Shown here one piece after another: positions 8,752 to 17,423 of a stretch of DNA of 40,246 nt (positions are counted from its first letter, which is position 1; each line of letters opens with the position of its first letter). Source of the DNA: JAYSRU01 sp043720875 (GTDB taxonomy: Bacteria; Bacteroidota; Bacteroidia; Flavobacteriales_D; Crocinitomicaceae). Position numbers and translations under genes: made by a program. The stretch is taken from NCBI GenBank assembly GCA_043720875.1, contig JAYSRU010000122.1, forward strand, positions 1 to 40,246, given 5' to 3'. Under the pieces are notes generated by a model, which ran no database searches, was not told the origin of the DNA, and saw only the letters and a program-made list of their open reading frames with translations.

Positions 8752-10128
8752 TTATTTTTTGATAAAGATATATGAACCAGGTGCATCACTTTTTAAACCG
8801 TTTAGCGCACTCTTTGCATCAGCCATAGATCCAAAAGATGCCATGGAAACAAGAAACAAGCCACCAGCTTTTCCAATCACTTGTCCGGTATTTCCGTTTT
8901 TAGTGAGTTTTTCAGCAAAACGATTGGCATTTGTTTCATTTCCAAAAGAACCAGCAATAATATGAAAATTACCACCAGAACCATTAGTTGTAACCACAGC
9001 TGGTTTTGGTTCTTTGATTACCGGCTTAACTTTTTTGGGCTCTGCTATTACTTCAGCTTCAGGCGTTGTTTCTGCGATCGGTTCTTCTACAGTTCCATCA
9101 GGTGTCTCAATTGCTTGTGAATCATCTGGTATCTGAGATTCATTTGTTTCTTGCGTTTCAACTTTTTTCACAACGAGTTTTGGTTTTTCTTCTCCGCTTT
9201 GTCCGAAAATAAATCCAATTTTGTGAAGGAAAGGAAATTTGGCTGACAACGGTTTATATTGTGTGTAGCCAATAAGGTATACGGTTAGTAACAATAATAA
9301 TGGCGCTAGTAGGTAAACTAGTTTTCTTTTTTTCTTAGCAGGAATTACTTTGATTGGTGCGTGTTTTTCTTCGCTTGCTTCGTCGAAACTTTCATCACCA
9401 ATTACAGTCGCATCATCATTTATTACCGGCTTATTGGTTTTTGTATTTTTTTCTGTTTTAGTTTCTGGTGCTGCTTTAGCTTCTTCAATAATCGGTGTTT
9501 CAATTATAACAACAGGCTCAACGACAACGTCATCTTCCTTAGGAGAAACAATGGCTTCACTGCTCAATAATTGATCTAATGAATTTACGGATACTGGTTC
9601 TTCTTTTGTGTTTTGCAGTAAGTTATCCAAAGGATCGATAGCAGCGATTGGAGTTATTACTGTTTCTTCCGGTGTAATTGGAGTTTCTTCAACATGCTCT
9701 TCAACTTTCTCTTCAACAATTGCTACTACTGGTTCCACTATTTCTTCAACAACTTCAACAACTTGAGGTACGGCAACCACAATTGGCTCTTCCGGTGTTT
9801 CTATGGCAGAGGGTTCTCCCCATGCTTCAAACTGAACATCACCGTTCGCATCTTTGTTAAATGATCCGAATTGATACATCGAATAGGTTTCACCGCGATC
9901 TAGGGTTTGTATGATATTTTGGACATATTTGCTGACCACATTTTTTGCATCAAGTTCAGTCATACCTTCCTTTTCTGCCATACATTTTGCAAGTTTTCCG
10001 TCATCAAACTTTAGGTAGGGCATGAAAAGTAATTCGCCTGTTTTTTCATTCGTTATGGTGATTGCACCCAAGCCTGGAAAAATTAATGTTTTTATTTCTA
10101 ATAAAAGTGTTTGTAGATACTTGTCCAT
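8752..10128 (-). CDS. HU-CCDC81/SPOR domain cell-division-type protein
   Basis: This 458-aa protein starts with the bacterial HU-CCDC81 module (~1-85: MDKYLQTLLLEIKTLIFPGLGAITI ... FDDGKLAKCMAEKEGM). A low-complexity Val/Glu/Pro-rich linker follows (~90-260), then one TM helix (~271-291, KLVYLLAPLLLLLTVYLIGY), a second acidic linker, and a C-terminal SPOR domain (~385-458: FHIIAGSFGNETNANRFAEKL). SPOR domains bind denuded septal peptidoglycan, so a role at the division site or in envelope organisation is likely. The N-terminal HU-like part would face the cytoplasm. It begins 26 nt after the MBL-fold gene stop and is probably co-transcribed with it. The repeated GAA/GTT linker codons generate spurious ORFs on the other strand. 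Confidence 0.88.
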   Translation of the reverse strand: MDKYLQTLLLEIKTLIFPGLGAITITNEKTGELLFMPYLKFDDGKLAKCMAEKEGMTELDAKNVVSKYVQNIIQTLDRGETYSMYQFGSFNKDANGDVQFEAWGEPSAIETPEEPIVVAVPQVVEVVEEIVEPVVAIVEEKVEEHVEETPITPEETVITPIAAIDPLDNLLQNTKEEPVSVNSLDQLLSSEAIVSPKEDDVVVEPVVIIETPIIEEAKAAPETKTEKNTKTNKPVINDDATVIGDESFDEASEEKHAPIKVIPAKKKRKLVYLLAPLLLLLTVYLIGYTQYKPLSAKFPFLHKIGFIFGQSGEEKPKLVVKKVETQETNESQIPDDSQAIETPDGTVEEPIAETTPEAEVIAEPKKVKPVIKEPKPAVVTTNGSGGNFHIIAGSFGNETNANRFAEKLTKNGNTGQVIGKAGGLFLVSMASFGSMADAKSALNGLKSDAPGSYIFIKK

Positions 10129-10154
10129 GATCGTTTATTAAGTGTGTTGAGTGA

Positions 10155-11009
10155 TTAAAATAAGTCTTTGAATTGAAAGCTTCCATCTAATGCAATTCCG
10201 CGTTCTGTTTTTTGTAAGGTACAGCATTCATTAACAGAATCGTGTTCTAAAAATAGCACAAAGTTTTCTTCCTCCGCGCGACATAAAAACTTAGCTTTTT
10301 CGTTTAACGTGATTAATGGTCGCGTGTCATACCCCATTACATAAGGCAACGGAATGTGGCCAGTGCTTGGTAGTAGATCTGCCATAAATGCGATCGTTTT
10401 TCCTTGATAGTTAATGTGTGGAATCATCATGCTTTCCGTATGACCGTCAACAAAAAGTACGTCGAAATTGTTGAAAACATTTAAGGTATAGTCTCCTGTG
10501 CGTTCTACAAATTTGAGTTGCCCACTTTCTTGAATAGGTAAGATGTTTTCACTCAGAAATGAAGCCTTTTCACGCATATTCGGTTTTGTTGCCCATTCCC
10601 AATGCTGGGCTGTGCTCCAATACGTTGCATTTTTAAACGCAGTTTTTGTTTTTGTTTTGTCAGCATTGAATTCAATGGCACCACCGCAATGATCGAAATG
10701 CAAATGTGTTAAAAATACATCCGTAATGTCATCTTTACCAAAGCCAAGTTTAGCAAGATTTCCTTCCAACGTATCTTGACCGTGCAAATAATAATGAGAA
10801 AAAAATTTATCAGATTGCTTACCGCCAATACCCGTGTCGATTAGAATTAACTTACCGTTGTCTTCTATAAGTAAAGAGCGCATTGCCCATGAACAAAGAT
10901 TATTTTCATCCGCAGGATTTGTTTTTTGCCACATTGTTTTCGGAACAACTCCAAACATTGCGCCCCCGTCGAGCTTAAAGTAACCAGTGTTAATAGGGTG
11001 TATTTTCAT
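10155..11009 (-). CDS. MBL-fold metallo-hydrolase
   Basis: This 284-aa metallo-beta-lactamase-superfamily protein has a THLHFDHCGG motif (His102, His104, Asp106, His107). Further metal ligands follow in VDGHTESM (~His195), FMADLLPSTGH (Asp ~217) and FLEHD (His ~262), giving a complete two-metal site. The overall layout (SLLIEDNGKLILIDTGIG before the HxHxDH) resembles quorum-quenching lactonase/AhlL-like and other small-molecule hydrolases of the family; the substrate cannot be deduced. No signal peptide is seen, so it is probably cytoplasmic. It is the first gene of a two-gene minus-strand unit. A near-consensus TATATTCG box lies on the minus strand at 11029-11036. Confidence 0.88.
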   Translation of the reverse strand: MKIHPINTGYFKLDGGAMFGVVPKTMWQKTNPADENNLCSWAMRSLLIEDNGKLILIDTGIGGKQSDKFFSHYYLHGQDTLEGNLAKLGFGKDDITDVFLTHLHFDHCGGAIEFNADKTKTKTAFKNATYWSTAQHWEWATKPNMREKASFLSENILPIQESGQLKFVERTGDYTLNVFNNFDVLFVDGHTESMMIPHINYQGKTIAFMADLLPSTGHIPLPYVMGYDTRPLITLNEKAKFLCRAEEENFVLFLEHDSVNECCTLQKTERGIALDGSFQFKDLF

Positions 11010-11054
11010 TAAAATTCTTTTTAGTCTACGAATATAAAAAATCCTACCTTATTA

Positions 11055-11086
11055 TTAACCTGAGTTCGATTATTAATTTTGTTCAG
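11055..11086 (+). repeat. Dispersed repeat copy A (partial, left inverted arm)
   Basis: The core is TAACCTGAGTTCGATTATTA, followed by ATTTTGTTCAG. It is inverted relative to copy B and direct relative to copy C at 28611. The match weakens after the first ~25 nt. Confidence 0.65.
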
Positions 11087-11282
11087 AACGGCTATAAATG
11101 TTCAGATTTGGAAAAGGATAGAGATCGAATAACGGGTTATTTTGAACTTTTTTTCTGAAAAAGATGAATATTTAAAGCTGTTTTAAAAATGATCTTTACT
11201 TTTTCAAAGAAATATTCTTCGTAGATTTTATCAATGACAGCACCCCATCACTTGCAAAACCGCCTCGTCTATTCCATTAAAA

Positions 11283-11325
11283 ATTGTATGCTGAATCTAA
11301 AATAGTAATCGAATTCAGGTTATTG
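11283..11325 (-). repeat. Dispersed repeat copy B (right inverted arm)
   Basis: Read on the minus strand it starts CAATAACCTGAATTCGATTA and ends TTAGATTCAGCATACAAT. By eye, 35 of 41 positions match copy C at 28611-28651. Its end abuts the presumed folD promoter. Confidence 0.7.
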
Positions 11326-11348
11326 CCCTAAAAGCGTTTCAGAGATTG

Positions 11349-11356
11349 TATCTTTG
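11349..11356 (+). promoter_or_regulatory. Bacteroidota -7 box (TATCTTTG) for folD
   Basis: TATCTTTG matches TAnnTTTG exactly. The alternative TTG start codon at 11354 lies inside this box, which argues for the ATG at 11375 as the true start and a very short leader. Confidence 0.65.
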
Positions 11357-11374
11357 TGCAAAAAAAACATCATC

Positions 11375-12253
11375 ATGGAATTGCTAGACGGAAAATTAAT
11401 TTCACAACAGATCAAAGAAGAACTTGCTTTTGCAGTTAAACTCCGAAAAGCTGAAGGAAAAAAAATTCCGCATCTAGCGGCTATTTTGGTAGGGAGCGAT
11501 GGAGGTTCTATAACGTATGTCAACGCAAAGGTTAAAGCATGTGAACAAATTGGGTACGAAAGCACGTTAATTCGTTACGATGATTCCGTGAGTGAAGAGG
11601 TGATTCTAAACCGAGTGCAGCAGTTGAATGAAGATAGAAGTATCGATGGCTTTATTGTTCAATTGCCATTGCCAGCTCATATAGACGAAATGAAAGTTAC
11701 GTTAGCAATCGATCCAAGAAAAGATGTCGATGGATTTCATCCAGTTAATTTAGGGTATATGATGCTTAACCTTCCAGGTTTTTTATCAGCAACACCAGCC
11801 GGAATTTTAGAGTTAATGAAACGCTACAAGGTGGAAACGGAAGGAAAACATTGTGTGGTTGTTGGAAGAAGTAACATTGTAGGGAAACCAATAAGTACAA
11901 TGCTTGCGAGAGATTTACCTCAAGCAAATTGTACGGTTACCTTAACACATAGCAGAACCCAAGGTTTGGCTGAAATTTGTAGACAAGCCGATATATTAAT
12001 TGCAGCGGTTGGTCGACCTCATTTTATTACAAAAGATATGGTGAAGCCCGGAGCTGTGGTAATCGATGTGGGAACCACAAGGGTTGAAGATCCTTCGAAA
12101 ATTTCAGGATGGGCGTTAAAAGGTGATGTGGATTTTGAAAATGTTGCGCCAATTTGCAAAAGCATTTCTCCGGTTCCTGGTGGAGTAGGACCAATGACTA
12201 TTGCCTCGTTAATGATAAACACGCTTAAAGCGGTGGAGTTGAAAGGAAAGTAA
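11375..12253 (+). CDS. folD: Bifunctional methylenetetrahydrofolate dehydrogenase / methenyltetrahydrofolate cyclohydrolase
   Basis: This 292-aa cytosolic enzyme interconverts 5,10-methylene-, methenyl- and 10-formyl-tetrahydrofolate, supplying one-carbon units for purines. Family motifs are all present: SITYVNAKVKACEQIGYES (catalytic Tyr...Lys), VQLPLPAHID, DPRKDVDGFHPVN, ATPAGI, the Rossmann segment VVVGRSNIVGKP, and the C-terminal PVPGGVGPMTIASLM. ATG 11375 (MELLDGKLIS) is preferred over an in-frame TTG 7 codons earlier because that codon is inside the promoter box and FolD proteins normally start just before this LLDGK-type motif. purL, another user-pathway gene, lies about 3 kb downstream on the other strand. 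Confidence 0.96.
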   Translation: MELLDGKLISQQIKEELAFAVKLRKAEGKKIPHLAAILVGSDGGSITYVNAKVKACEQIGYESTLIRYDDSVSEEVILNRVQQLNEDRSIDGFIVQLPLPAHIDEMKVTLAIDPRKDVDGFHPVNLGYMMLNLPGFLSATPAGILELMKRYKVETEGKHCVVVGRSNIVGKPISTMLARDLPQANCTVTLTHSRTQGLAEICRQADILIAAVGRPHFITKDMVKPGAVVIDVGTTRVEDPSKISGWALKGDVDFENVAPICKSISPVPGGVGPMTIASLMINTLKAVELKGK

Positions 12254-12289
12254 TGATGTCTCGTATAAAAAAACATTAAAATCAGACGC

Positions 12290-13150
12290 ATGTTGAATAA
12301 AATTAAAGGGTTCTATAGGTTTTTATCACCAAAATTTCAAACAGTTTCTTTGGATTATAAAGTAAAGGTGATGCCAAGATATGGGCATGGCAAGCCACCA
12401 CATAATTTACTGTATGCCATCATTGATAAGAATAGAAAGCAATACGAAGAAACATTAGCTTCTTTCTTGCAGTATTCAGATAATATACAGTTAATCAAAG
12501 ATTTGAAAGATGAATCGAATGAAAATAATCCAGCATGGAATAACGATTTTTTGCCAGGTTTAGACATCGTTGGTATTTATGGAATGATTGCAAATCATAA
12601 GCCTGCAAAATATATTGAAATAGGTTCTGGTAATTCTACAAAAGTTGCACGCAAAGCAATCACCGAGAATGGATTGAATACGGAGATAATTTCAATTGAT
12701 CCTTATCCAAGAGCTAATATCGATCATTTAGCAGATAAGGTGATTAGAGAGCCATTTGAAAATTTAATCGACAACCAATTCATTATAGAAGCATTAAATG
12801 AGAACGATATATTGTTTATCGATAACTCTCATCGCGTTTTCCCTAATTCCGACGGAATGATTTGCTTTTTAGAATTACTTCCTTATTTGAAAAAAGGTGT
12901 AATCGTGCATATCCATGACATCTATTTACCTTACGATTATCCTCAATTTATGTGTGATCGATTTTACAATGAACAATATATGTTAGCCGCATTTATTTTA
13001 GCAAATCCTGAAAAATATGTAACTATTTTGCCTAACTTTTTTATCAGTGTAGACGAAGCATTGAGTAAAGTAATTGCACCAATTTGGGATCATCCCAATT
13101 TAACGAATGTAGAAAAACACGGTGGTTCTTATTGGTTGAAAATTAATTAA
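12290..13150 (+). CDS. Class I SAM-dependent methyltransferase-like protein
   Basis: This 286-aa protein carries a Rossmann methyltransferase core: YIEIGSGNSTKVARKA (motif I), IISIDPYPR (motif II acidic residue), NDILFIDNSHR (motif IV) and VIVHIHDIYLP. The layout resembles the Methyltransf_24 group, in which a His/Asp-containing post-IV motif is common. The N-terminal ~80 residues (YRFLSPKFQTVSLDYKVKVMPRYGHG) are not recognised. Its substrate is unknown; related proteins are often encoded with surface-polysaccharide genes, but none are adjacent here. It sits 36 nt after folD and may be read through from it. A bidirectional terminator follows. Confidence 0.78.
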   Translation: MLNKIKGFYRFLSPKFQTVSLDYKVKVMPRYGHGKPPHNLLYAIIDKNRKQYEETLASFLQYSDNIQLIKDLKDESNENNPAWNNDFLPGLDIVGIYGMIANHKPAKYIEIGSGNSTKVARKAITENGLNTEIISIDPYPRANIDHLADKVIREPFENLIDNQFIIEALNENDILFIDNSHRVFPNSDGMICFLELLPYLKKGVIVHIHDIYLPYDYPQFMCDRFYNEQYMLAAFILANPEKYVTILPNFFISVDEALSKVIAPIWDHPNLTNVEKHGGSYWLKIN

Positions 13151-13189
13151 CCCAATGGATTGAAAGATTTTATGTTGAAATTATAGGTC

Positions 13190-13226
13190 AAAAAAAATGT
13201 GAATCGTAATGATTCACATTTTTTTT
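13190..13226. terminator. Bidirectional terminator between methyltransferase and purL
   Basis: A perfect stem AAAAATGTGAATC / GATTCACATTTTT with loop GTAAT is flanked by A- and T-runs, so it can serve both convergent genes (stops at 13150 + and 13242 -). Confidence 0.9.
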
Positions 13227-13241
13227 GACTAGTATTTTATA

Positions 13242-15470
13242 TTATGCATCCAGTATGTTTCCTAATGCATTATCATACGTTTCTTTTGCTTCAGCGATGA
13301 ATCCGTAATGTTCATCATCCACCATTAATTTACCTTTGGTTACGTGTCCAAGCAGTGTGAAATTAACACCAACTTCAACCATAAATTCTAAGAATGCATC
13401 TTCATTGTCTTCGGGTACTGTAACCACTACGCGACTTTGAGCTTCTCCAAAAAGAAATGCATCTTCTCTGATTTCAGAATCTGTAACGATATCAAATCCT
13501 AAATCACGTGGCATTGACATTTCAGTTAATGCAATAAATAATCCTCCATCAGAACAATCATGTACTGCGTTGACAAATTTATTTTCAATCAAGCCAATTA
13601 CTGCATGTTGCAATAAGGCTTCTTTTTCAATGTCGAAATAAGGCGCTGGTGAGTTTTTAATACCGTGGTAAGAATAAAGGTATTCTGAAGAAGAGATACA
13701 ATCAACGCTATCACCCAAGATGAAGATAAGATCTCCTTTTTGTTTGAAGTCTAAAGACATTGCATTGGTTTTGTCTTCTAGTATACCGATCATTCCAATG
13801 GTTGGGGTTGGGAAAACGGGTACTTCAACACCATTCGTTACCGTTTGGTTATAGAAAGAAACATTTCCACCAGTAACAGGGGTGTTGAATTTAATACAAG
13901 CTTTACTCATTCCTTTAATCGCTCCAACAAATTGCCAGAAAGATTCTGGGTTGTATGGGTTACCAAAATTTAAACAATTGGTGATTGCACTAGGAATACC
14001 ACCTGCGCAAACAATGTTACGTGCAGCTTCAGCAACAGCCATTGCAGTTCCTTCTTCTGGATCAGCATAAACGTATCTAGAATTACAATCTACTGTCATT
14101 GCCAATGCTTTGTTGGTTCCTTTAATGTTTACGATACCTGCATCCGAAGGCGCGTTAGTGGTCATTGTTTTGGTACCCACCATAGAATCGTATTGTTCAT
14201 ACACCCAACGTTTGCTAGCAATATTTGGGTGACTCAATAAGAATTCGGCAACTTTCTTTAAATCTTTTGGTTGTTCAACCGACTCGATTTTGAATTTTTT
14301 ATTTTCTTGAAAATAAGCAGGTTCTTTATATTCACGTTGGTATTGCGGTGCGCCACCTCCTAATACTAAAGATTCTGCAGGAACGTCTCCAACCAGTTCG
14401 CCGTTGTTGTAATACAAAACACGTTTTGTGTCTGTAACTACTCCAATTTCAACTGCCAATAAGTCCCACTTTTTAAATATGTCTTCTACAATTTTTTCTT
14501 TACCCTTTTGAACCACAACAAGCATACGCTCTTGAGATTCTGAAAGTAGAATTTCGTAAGGCAACATTCCCGCTTGACGCGTAGGGACTTTGTCTAAATG
14601 AATTTCCATTCCAACACCACCACCTGCACTCATTTCACACGTAGAGCAAGTAATACCGGCGGCACCCATGTCTTGCATACCAACAATTGCGTCAGTTTCA
14701 GAAAGCTCCATGGATGCTTCCAATAACAATTTTTCTTGGAAAGGATCGCCAACTTGAACCGCAGGAATATCTCCAGCAGAAGCTTCTGTTAAATCTTTAG
14801 AAGCAAAGGCTGCTCCAGCAATACCGTCTTTACCAGTAGATGAACCTACGATGTAAACTGGGTTACCCGGACCTTTAGCTTTAGCCGAAATCATTTTTTT
14901 GGAATCTAGAATCCCTGCTGAAAATGCATTTACTAACGGATTAGCCGAGAAAGATGGGTCAAAAAACACCTCTCCTCCAACAACAGGAATACCAAAAGCA
15001 TTTCCGTAGTGACTAATTCCTTTGGTAACTCCTTTTACTAACCACTTGTTACGCGCTTCATGAGGCATACCAAAACGTAGTGAATTCATTTGTGCAATTG
15101 GACGTGCACCCATAGTGAAAATATCACGATTGATACCTCCAACTCCAGTCGCAGCGCCTTGGTAAGGCTCTAACGCGCTTGGGTGATTGTGAGATTCAAT
15201 TTTAAAGCAACATCCAAGACCGTCACCAATGTCTACAAGTCCAGCATTTTCTTCACCAGCTTTAACCAACATGTGTGGACCGTCTTTTGGTAATTGCTTC
15301 AACCAGAAAATAGAATTTTTATAAGAACAATGCTCGCTCCACATTACAGAGTATACGGCGGTTTCAGTGAAATTTGGTGTGCGACCTAAAATCTCTTTGA
15401 TCATTTCAAATTCATCAGCTCTTAATCCGAGATCCTTTGCTTGCTCTAGTGTTGCTTCTTTTTGCGACAT
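13242..15470 (-). CDS. purL: Phosphoribosylformylglycinamidine synthase subunit PurL
   Basis: From the ATG at 15470 the protein is 742 aa, the length of the small PurL of PurS/PurQ/PurL-type FGAM synthases. It catalyses ATP-dependent conversion of FGAR to FGAM in purine synthesis, with ammonia delivered by PurQ (not in this window). Diagnostic segments include VMWSEHCSYKNS near the N-terminus, GCCFKIESHNHPSALEPYQGAATGVGGINRDI (nucleotide and Mg site), GMQDMGAAGITCSTCEMSAGGGVGMEIHLDKVP, and FNTPVTGGNVSFYNQT in the second half. The frame extends 11 codons upstream to 15503, but that region contains the -7 promoter box, so the internal MSQKEATLEQ start is chosen. Confidence 0.95.
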   Translation of the reverse strand: MSQKEATLEQAKDLGLRADEFEMIKEILGRTPNFTETAVYSVMWSEHCSYKNSIFWLKQLPKDGPHMLVKAGEENAGLVDIGDGLGCCFKIESHNHPSALEPYQGAATGVGGINRDIFTMGARPIAQMNSLRFGMPHEARNKWLVKGVTKGISHYGNAFGIPVVGGEVFFDPSFSANPLVNAFSAGILDSKKMISAKAKGPGNPVYIVGSSTGKDGIAGAAFASKDLTEASAGDIPAVQVGDPFQEKLLLEASMELSETDAIVGMQDMGAAGITCSTCEMSAGGGVGMEIHLDKVPTRQAGMLPYEILLSESQERMLVVVQKGKEKIVEDIFKKWDLLAVEIGVVTDTKRVLYYNNGELVGDVPAESLVLGGGAPQYQREYKEPAYFQENKKFKIESVEQPKDLKKVAEFLLSHPNIASKRWVYEQYDSMVGTKTMTTNAPSDAGIVNIKGTNKALAMTVDCNSRYVYADPEEGTAMAVAEAARNIVCAGGIPSAITNCLNFGNPYNPESFWQFVGAIKGMSKACIKFNTPVTGGNVSFYNQTVTNGVEVPVFPTPTIGMIGILEDKTNAMSLDFKQKGDLIFILGDSVDCISSSEYLYSYHGIKNSPAPYFDIEKEALLQHAVIGLIENKFVNAVHDCSDGGLFIALTEMSMPRDLGFDIVTDSEIREDAFLFGEAQSRVVVTVPEDNEDAFLEFMVEVGVNFTLLGHVTKGKLMVDDEHYGFIAEAKETYDNALGNILDA

Positions 15471-15490
15471 GCTTTTCTTTTTTGTTTGCA

Positions 15491-15520
15491 CAAAAGTAGT
15501 CATTTAGTTTTTCGAGGCAA
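15491..15520 (-). promoter_or_regulatory. purL promoter (TTG-N19-TACTTTTG)
   Basis: On the minus strand TTG (15520-15518) is separated by 19 nt from TACTTTTG (15498-15491). Both elements match the Bacteroidota -33/-7 consensus. The upstream in-frame ATG (15503) lies within the promoter, so translation should start at 15470, leaving a leader of roughly 15 nt. Confidence 0.8.
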
Positions 15521-15614
15521 TGAATAATGAACTAAATTCCCCTCGTTTTATCAACTATTTTTTTTAAAGCTGTGCTAGATTAGAAGTGACAGGTTATAGC
15601 TCAATTTCGTGCGA

Positions 15615-16163
15615 TTAACTGCAAAAACTCATCACGCAAATATGTCTAGTGCCATTGTTAGCATCGCATGCAACTCCAATTTGTGTGAAAGTTTTATCGA
15701 AGATATTTTTTCGGTGACCCAAATCTGGCGTATTTTCATCGATCAGAAAATCCATAAGAAATTCTAAGGATGAACGTTGGTCGATAGCACAGTTTTCACC
15801 TACCATTTTATATTGTTTCAATAATTTACCGTAACGTTTGCTAAAGTTAGCATGGCCTATCTTTCCAGATTTGGCTTGTGTTGCAGCGTGTGCAATGGCA
15901 ATACTCGTTAATTCTGAGTTCGTCGTTAATGCCTTTAGCGGTTTGGTTGAAGCAAGCATTTTCACGAGTGATGCTGTATTCTTAGTTTTTAATCCGTTGC
16001 GCAACATATAGGGTGTAGCAATAGAATCTAGAAATACTTTGGGCCTTTCGCGTGCAATATTTGTAAGGGTAATTATTTCTTGCACGTCTATTGTTCCTTC
16101 AGCTTCATTTTTTTGAGAACCGACCGGCGCAAGTAAGAAAAGGTAGAGAATGAGTTGAAACAT
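15615..16163 (-). CDS. Secreted CAP-domain (SCP/PR-1-like) protein
   Basis: This 182-aa protein has a short N-terminal signal peptide (MFQLILYLFLLAPVGS). A CAP domain covers most of the rest: IITLTNIARERPKVFLDSIA at the start, an HANFSKR histidine (~H113), a GENCA glutamate (~128-132) and the C-terminal LGHRKNIF histidine. Together these form the usual CAP His/Glu cavity. Bacterial CAP proteins are extracytoplasmic; a single biochemical activity is not established. It lies 71 nt downstream of the glutathione peroxidase gene on the same strand and could share its transcript. No clear terminator follows in the 144 nt before the purL start. Confidence 0.82.
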   Translation of the reverse strand: MFQLILYLFLLAPVGSQKNEAEGTIDVQEIITLTNIARERPKVFLDSIATPYMLRNGLKTKNTASLVKMLASTKPLKALTTNSELTSIAIAHAATQAKSGKIGHANFSKRYGKLLKQYKMVGENCAIDQRSSLEFLMDFLIDENTPDLGHRKNIFDKTFTQIGVACDANNGTRHICVMSFCS

Positions 16164-16234
16164 CTTTTTTAATTACAATGATAATTTGCGAAACGGTTAC
16201 AGTGGTGTATCGAATAGTAACAAGTTATGCAATT

Positions 16235-16774
16235 TTACTTCGCTTCGATCCAATCTATGATTTCTTTGTCGTCTGGTAAAGTTCTCGGCCCAATAACTTT
16301 TGCAAGCGTTCCGTCTGCATTAATCAAATATTTTTGGAAGTTCCATTGCACTTTATTGTCTTCTAAGCCATTCAATTCTTTAGTGGTTAAGAATTTGTAA
16401 AGCGGACATTTGTCATCACCTTTCACCGAAACTTTGTCCATAATTTTGAAGGTAACACCATAAGTAAGTGAACAAAAGCTTGAAATTTCTTCATTCGTTC
16501 CAGGTTCTTGCCCCATAAAATCGTTGGATGGAAAACCAATTATTTCTAAGTTTTGATCTTTATATTTTGCATAAACTGCTTGCAATTGCTCGTATTGAGG
16601 CGTTAATCCGCATTTTGAAGCTACGTTTACAATGATTACTTTTTTACCAGCCAAACTCGCCAAATCGAATTCTTGACCTTTATTGTCTTTTACTTTATAG
16701 TCGAAGATAGATTTTTTTGTTTCGGTCGCTGACATAATAACTAAGCTTAATAGTGAGAGAATAAATAATTTCAT
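16235..16774 (-). CDS. Glutathione peroxidase family protein (cysteine type, exported)
   Basis: This 179-aa thiol peroxidase reduces peroxides. It has the GPx motifs NVASKCGLTPQYEQLQ (peroxidatic Cys in place of Sec), IGFPSNDFMGQEPGTNEEI (catalytic Gln) and KVQWNFQKYLI (catalytic Trp-Asn). A hydrophobic N-terminus (MKLFILSLLSLVIMSA) predicts export to the periplasm. As in most bacterial homologues the electron donor is more likely thioredoxin than glutathione; this is family knowledge, not seen here. On the minus strand upstream only a weak TAACTTTA box is visible. Confidence 0.92.
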   Translation of the reverse strand: MKLFILSLLSLVIMSATETKKSIFDYKVKDNKGQEFDLASLAGKKVIIVNVASKCGLTPQYEQLQAVYAKYKDQNLEIIGFPSNDFMGQEPGTNEEISSFCSLTYGVTFKIMDKVSVKGDDKCPLYKFLTTKELNGLEDNKVQWNFQKYLINADGTLAKVIGPRTLPDDKEIIDWIEAK

Positions 16775-16894
16775 AATCGTTTTTTTTGTAAAGTTAATTG
16801 TTTTTGTTATGCAGAAATGTTAAATATTGTGATGCATCTCATGGCGTGGTTTCTAAATGAAATTCTAATAAATATGAAATATTAAATAGTTGAT

Positions 16895-16902
16895 TATCTT
16901 TG
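16895..16902 (+). promoter_or_regulatory. Bacteroidota -7 box (TATCTTTG) for the TerB-like gene
   Basis: This is an exact TAnnTTTG match, 16 nt before the ATG at 16919. Confidence 0.6.
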
Positions 16903-16918
16903 TCAAAAAATTAGAAAA

Positions 16919-17341
16919 ATGGCATCAATTGCATCTTTATTTGAAACAGGAGAACAAGCTCAAGGTTTAGGGCATTTCAGAAATTTAGTTATGGTAGCCC
17001 GTATGGATGGAGTTATTGATGATGCTGAACAAAAGTTATTAAATCGAATGGCGAATCGTATCGGTTTAACCGCCGAGCAAGTGAAAGAAATCATGAATGA
17101 TTCAGATTCATACGCCGCAATGCCTCCAGTTTCTAGAGAAGAGCGTCTTGAGCGTTTCATTCAATTAATTCAAATGTGTATTATTGATGGAGCCTTGAAC
17201 AAGCGCGAAGAAACATTAGTACACCGTTTTGGATTAACGCTTGGGCTAACAGAAGAAAAAGTTGCTTCGCACTTCCCTATTATTTTGAAAAAACTAGTCG
17301 ATGGTAGAACCCGTGAAGAGGTTTTGTCTGATATATTGTAA
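16919..17341 (+). CDS. TerB-like (tellurite-resistance/DjlA-N fold) protein
   Basis: This 140-aa all-helical protein has two TerB-type acidic helix-turn signatures: MVARMDGVIDDAEQKLLNRMANRIGL (~21-46) and MCIIDGALNKREETLVHRFGLTLGL (~84-110). They form the symmetric metal-binding TerB fold. No signal peptide is present, so it is cytosolic. Stand-alone TerB proteins are common in Bacteroidota and have no fixed function; no other ter genes are nearby, so tellurite resistance is not implied. It is monocistronic, with a promoter box upstream and a strong bidirectional terminator downstream. Confidence 0.82.
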   Translation: MASIASLFETGEQAQGLGHFRNLVMVARMDGVIDDAEQKLLNRMANRIGLTAEQVKEIMNDSDSYAAMPPVSREERLERFIQLIQMCIIDGALNKREETLVHRFGLTLGLTEEKVASHFPIILKKLVDGRTREEVLSDIL

Positions 17342-17354
17342 ACTATTGACCCAC

Positions 17355-17390
17355 AAAAAAGCCCTGAAAAATATTTTTCAGGGCTTTTTT
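17355..17390. terminator. Bidirectional terminator between TerB-like gene and pafA-like gene
   Basis: A perfect hairpin (AAAAAAGCCCTGAAAAA / TTTTCAGGGCTTTTTT, tiny loop) sits between convergent stops at 17341 (+) and 17424 (-). Confidence 0.92.
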
Positions 17391-17423
17391 GTGTCATTAA
17401 TTTTTATACCTACAATTCCTTAC

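Larger units (their letters stand above)
11010..11374. other. Divergent intergenic region carrying an inverted-repeat element
   Basis: 365 nt separate the divergent MBL and folD genes. The region contains two oppositely oriented copies of a ~30-41-bp repeat (11055-11086 and 11283-11325) enclosing ~200 nt without an ORF, and the folD promoter box near 11349. This looks like a small MITE-like insertion. Confidence 0.6.

Noticed and set aside
11354..11374. TTG-started N-terminal extension of FolD (MCKKNII)
   Set aside because: The start codon lies inside the TATCTTTG promoter box, and FolD homologs begin near MELLDGK.
16919..17341. Tellurite resistance locus
   Set aside because: A single TerB-like gene without terA/C/D/E/Z neighbours does not support that role.
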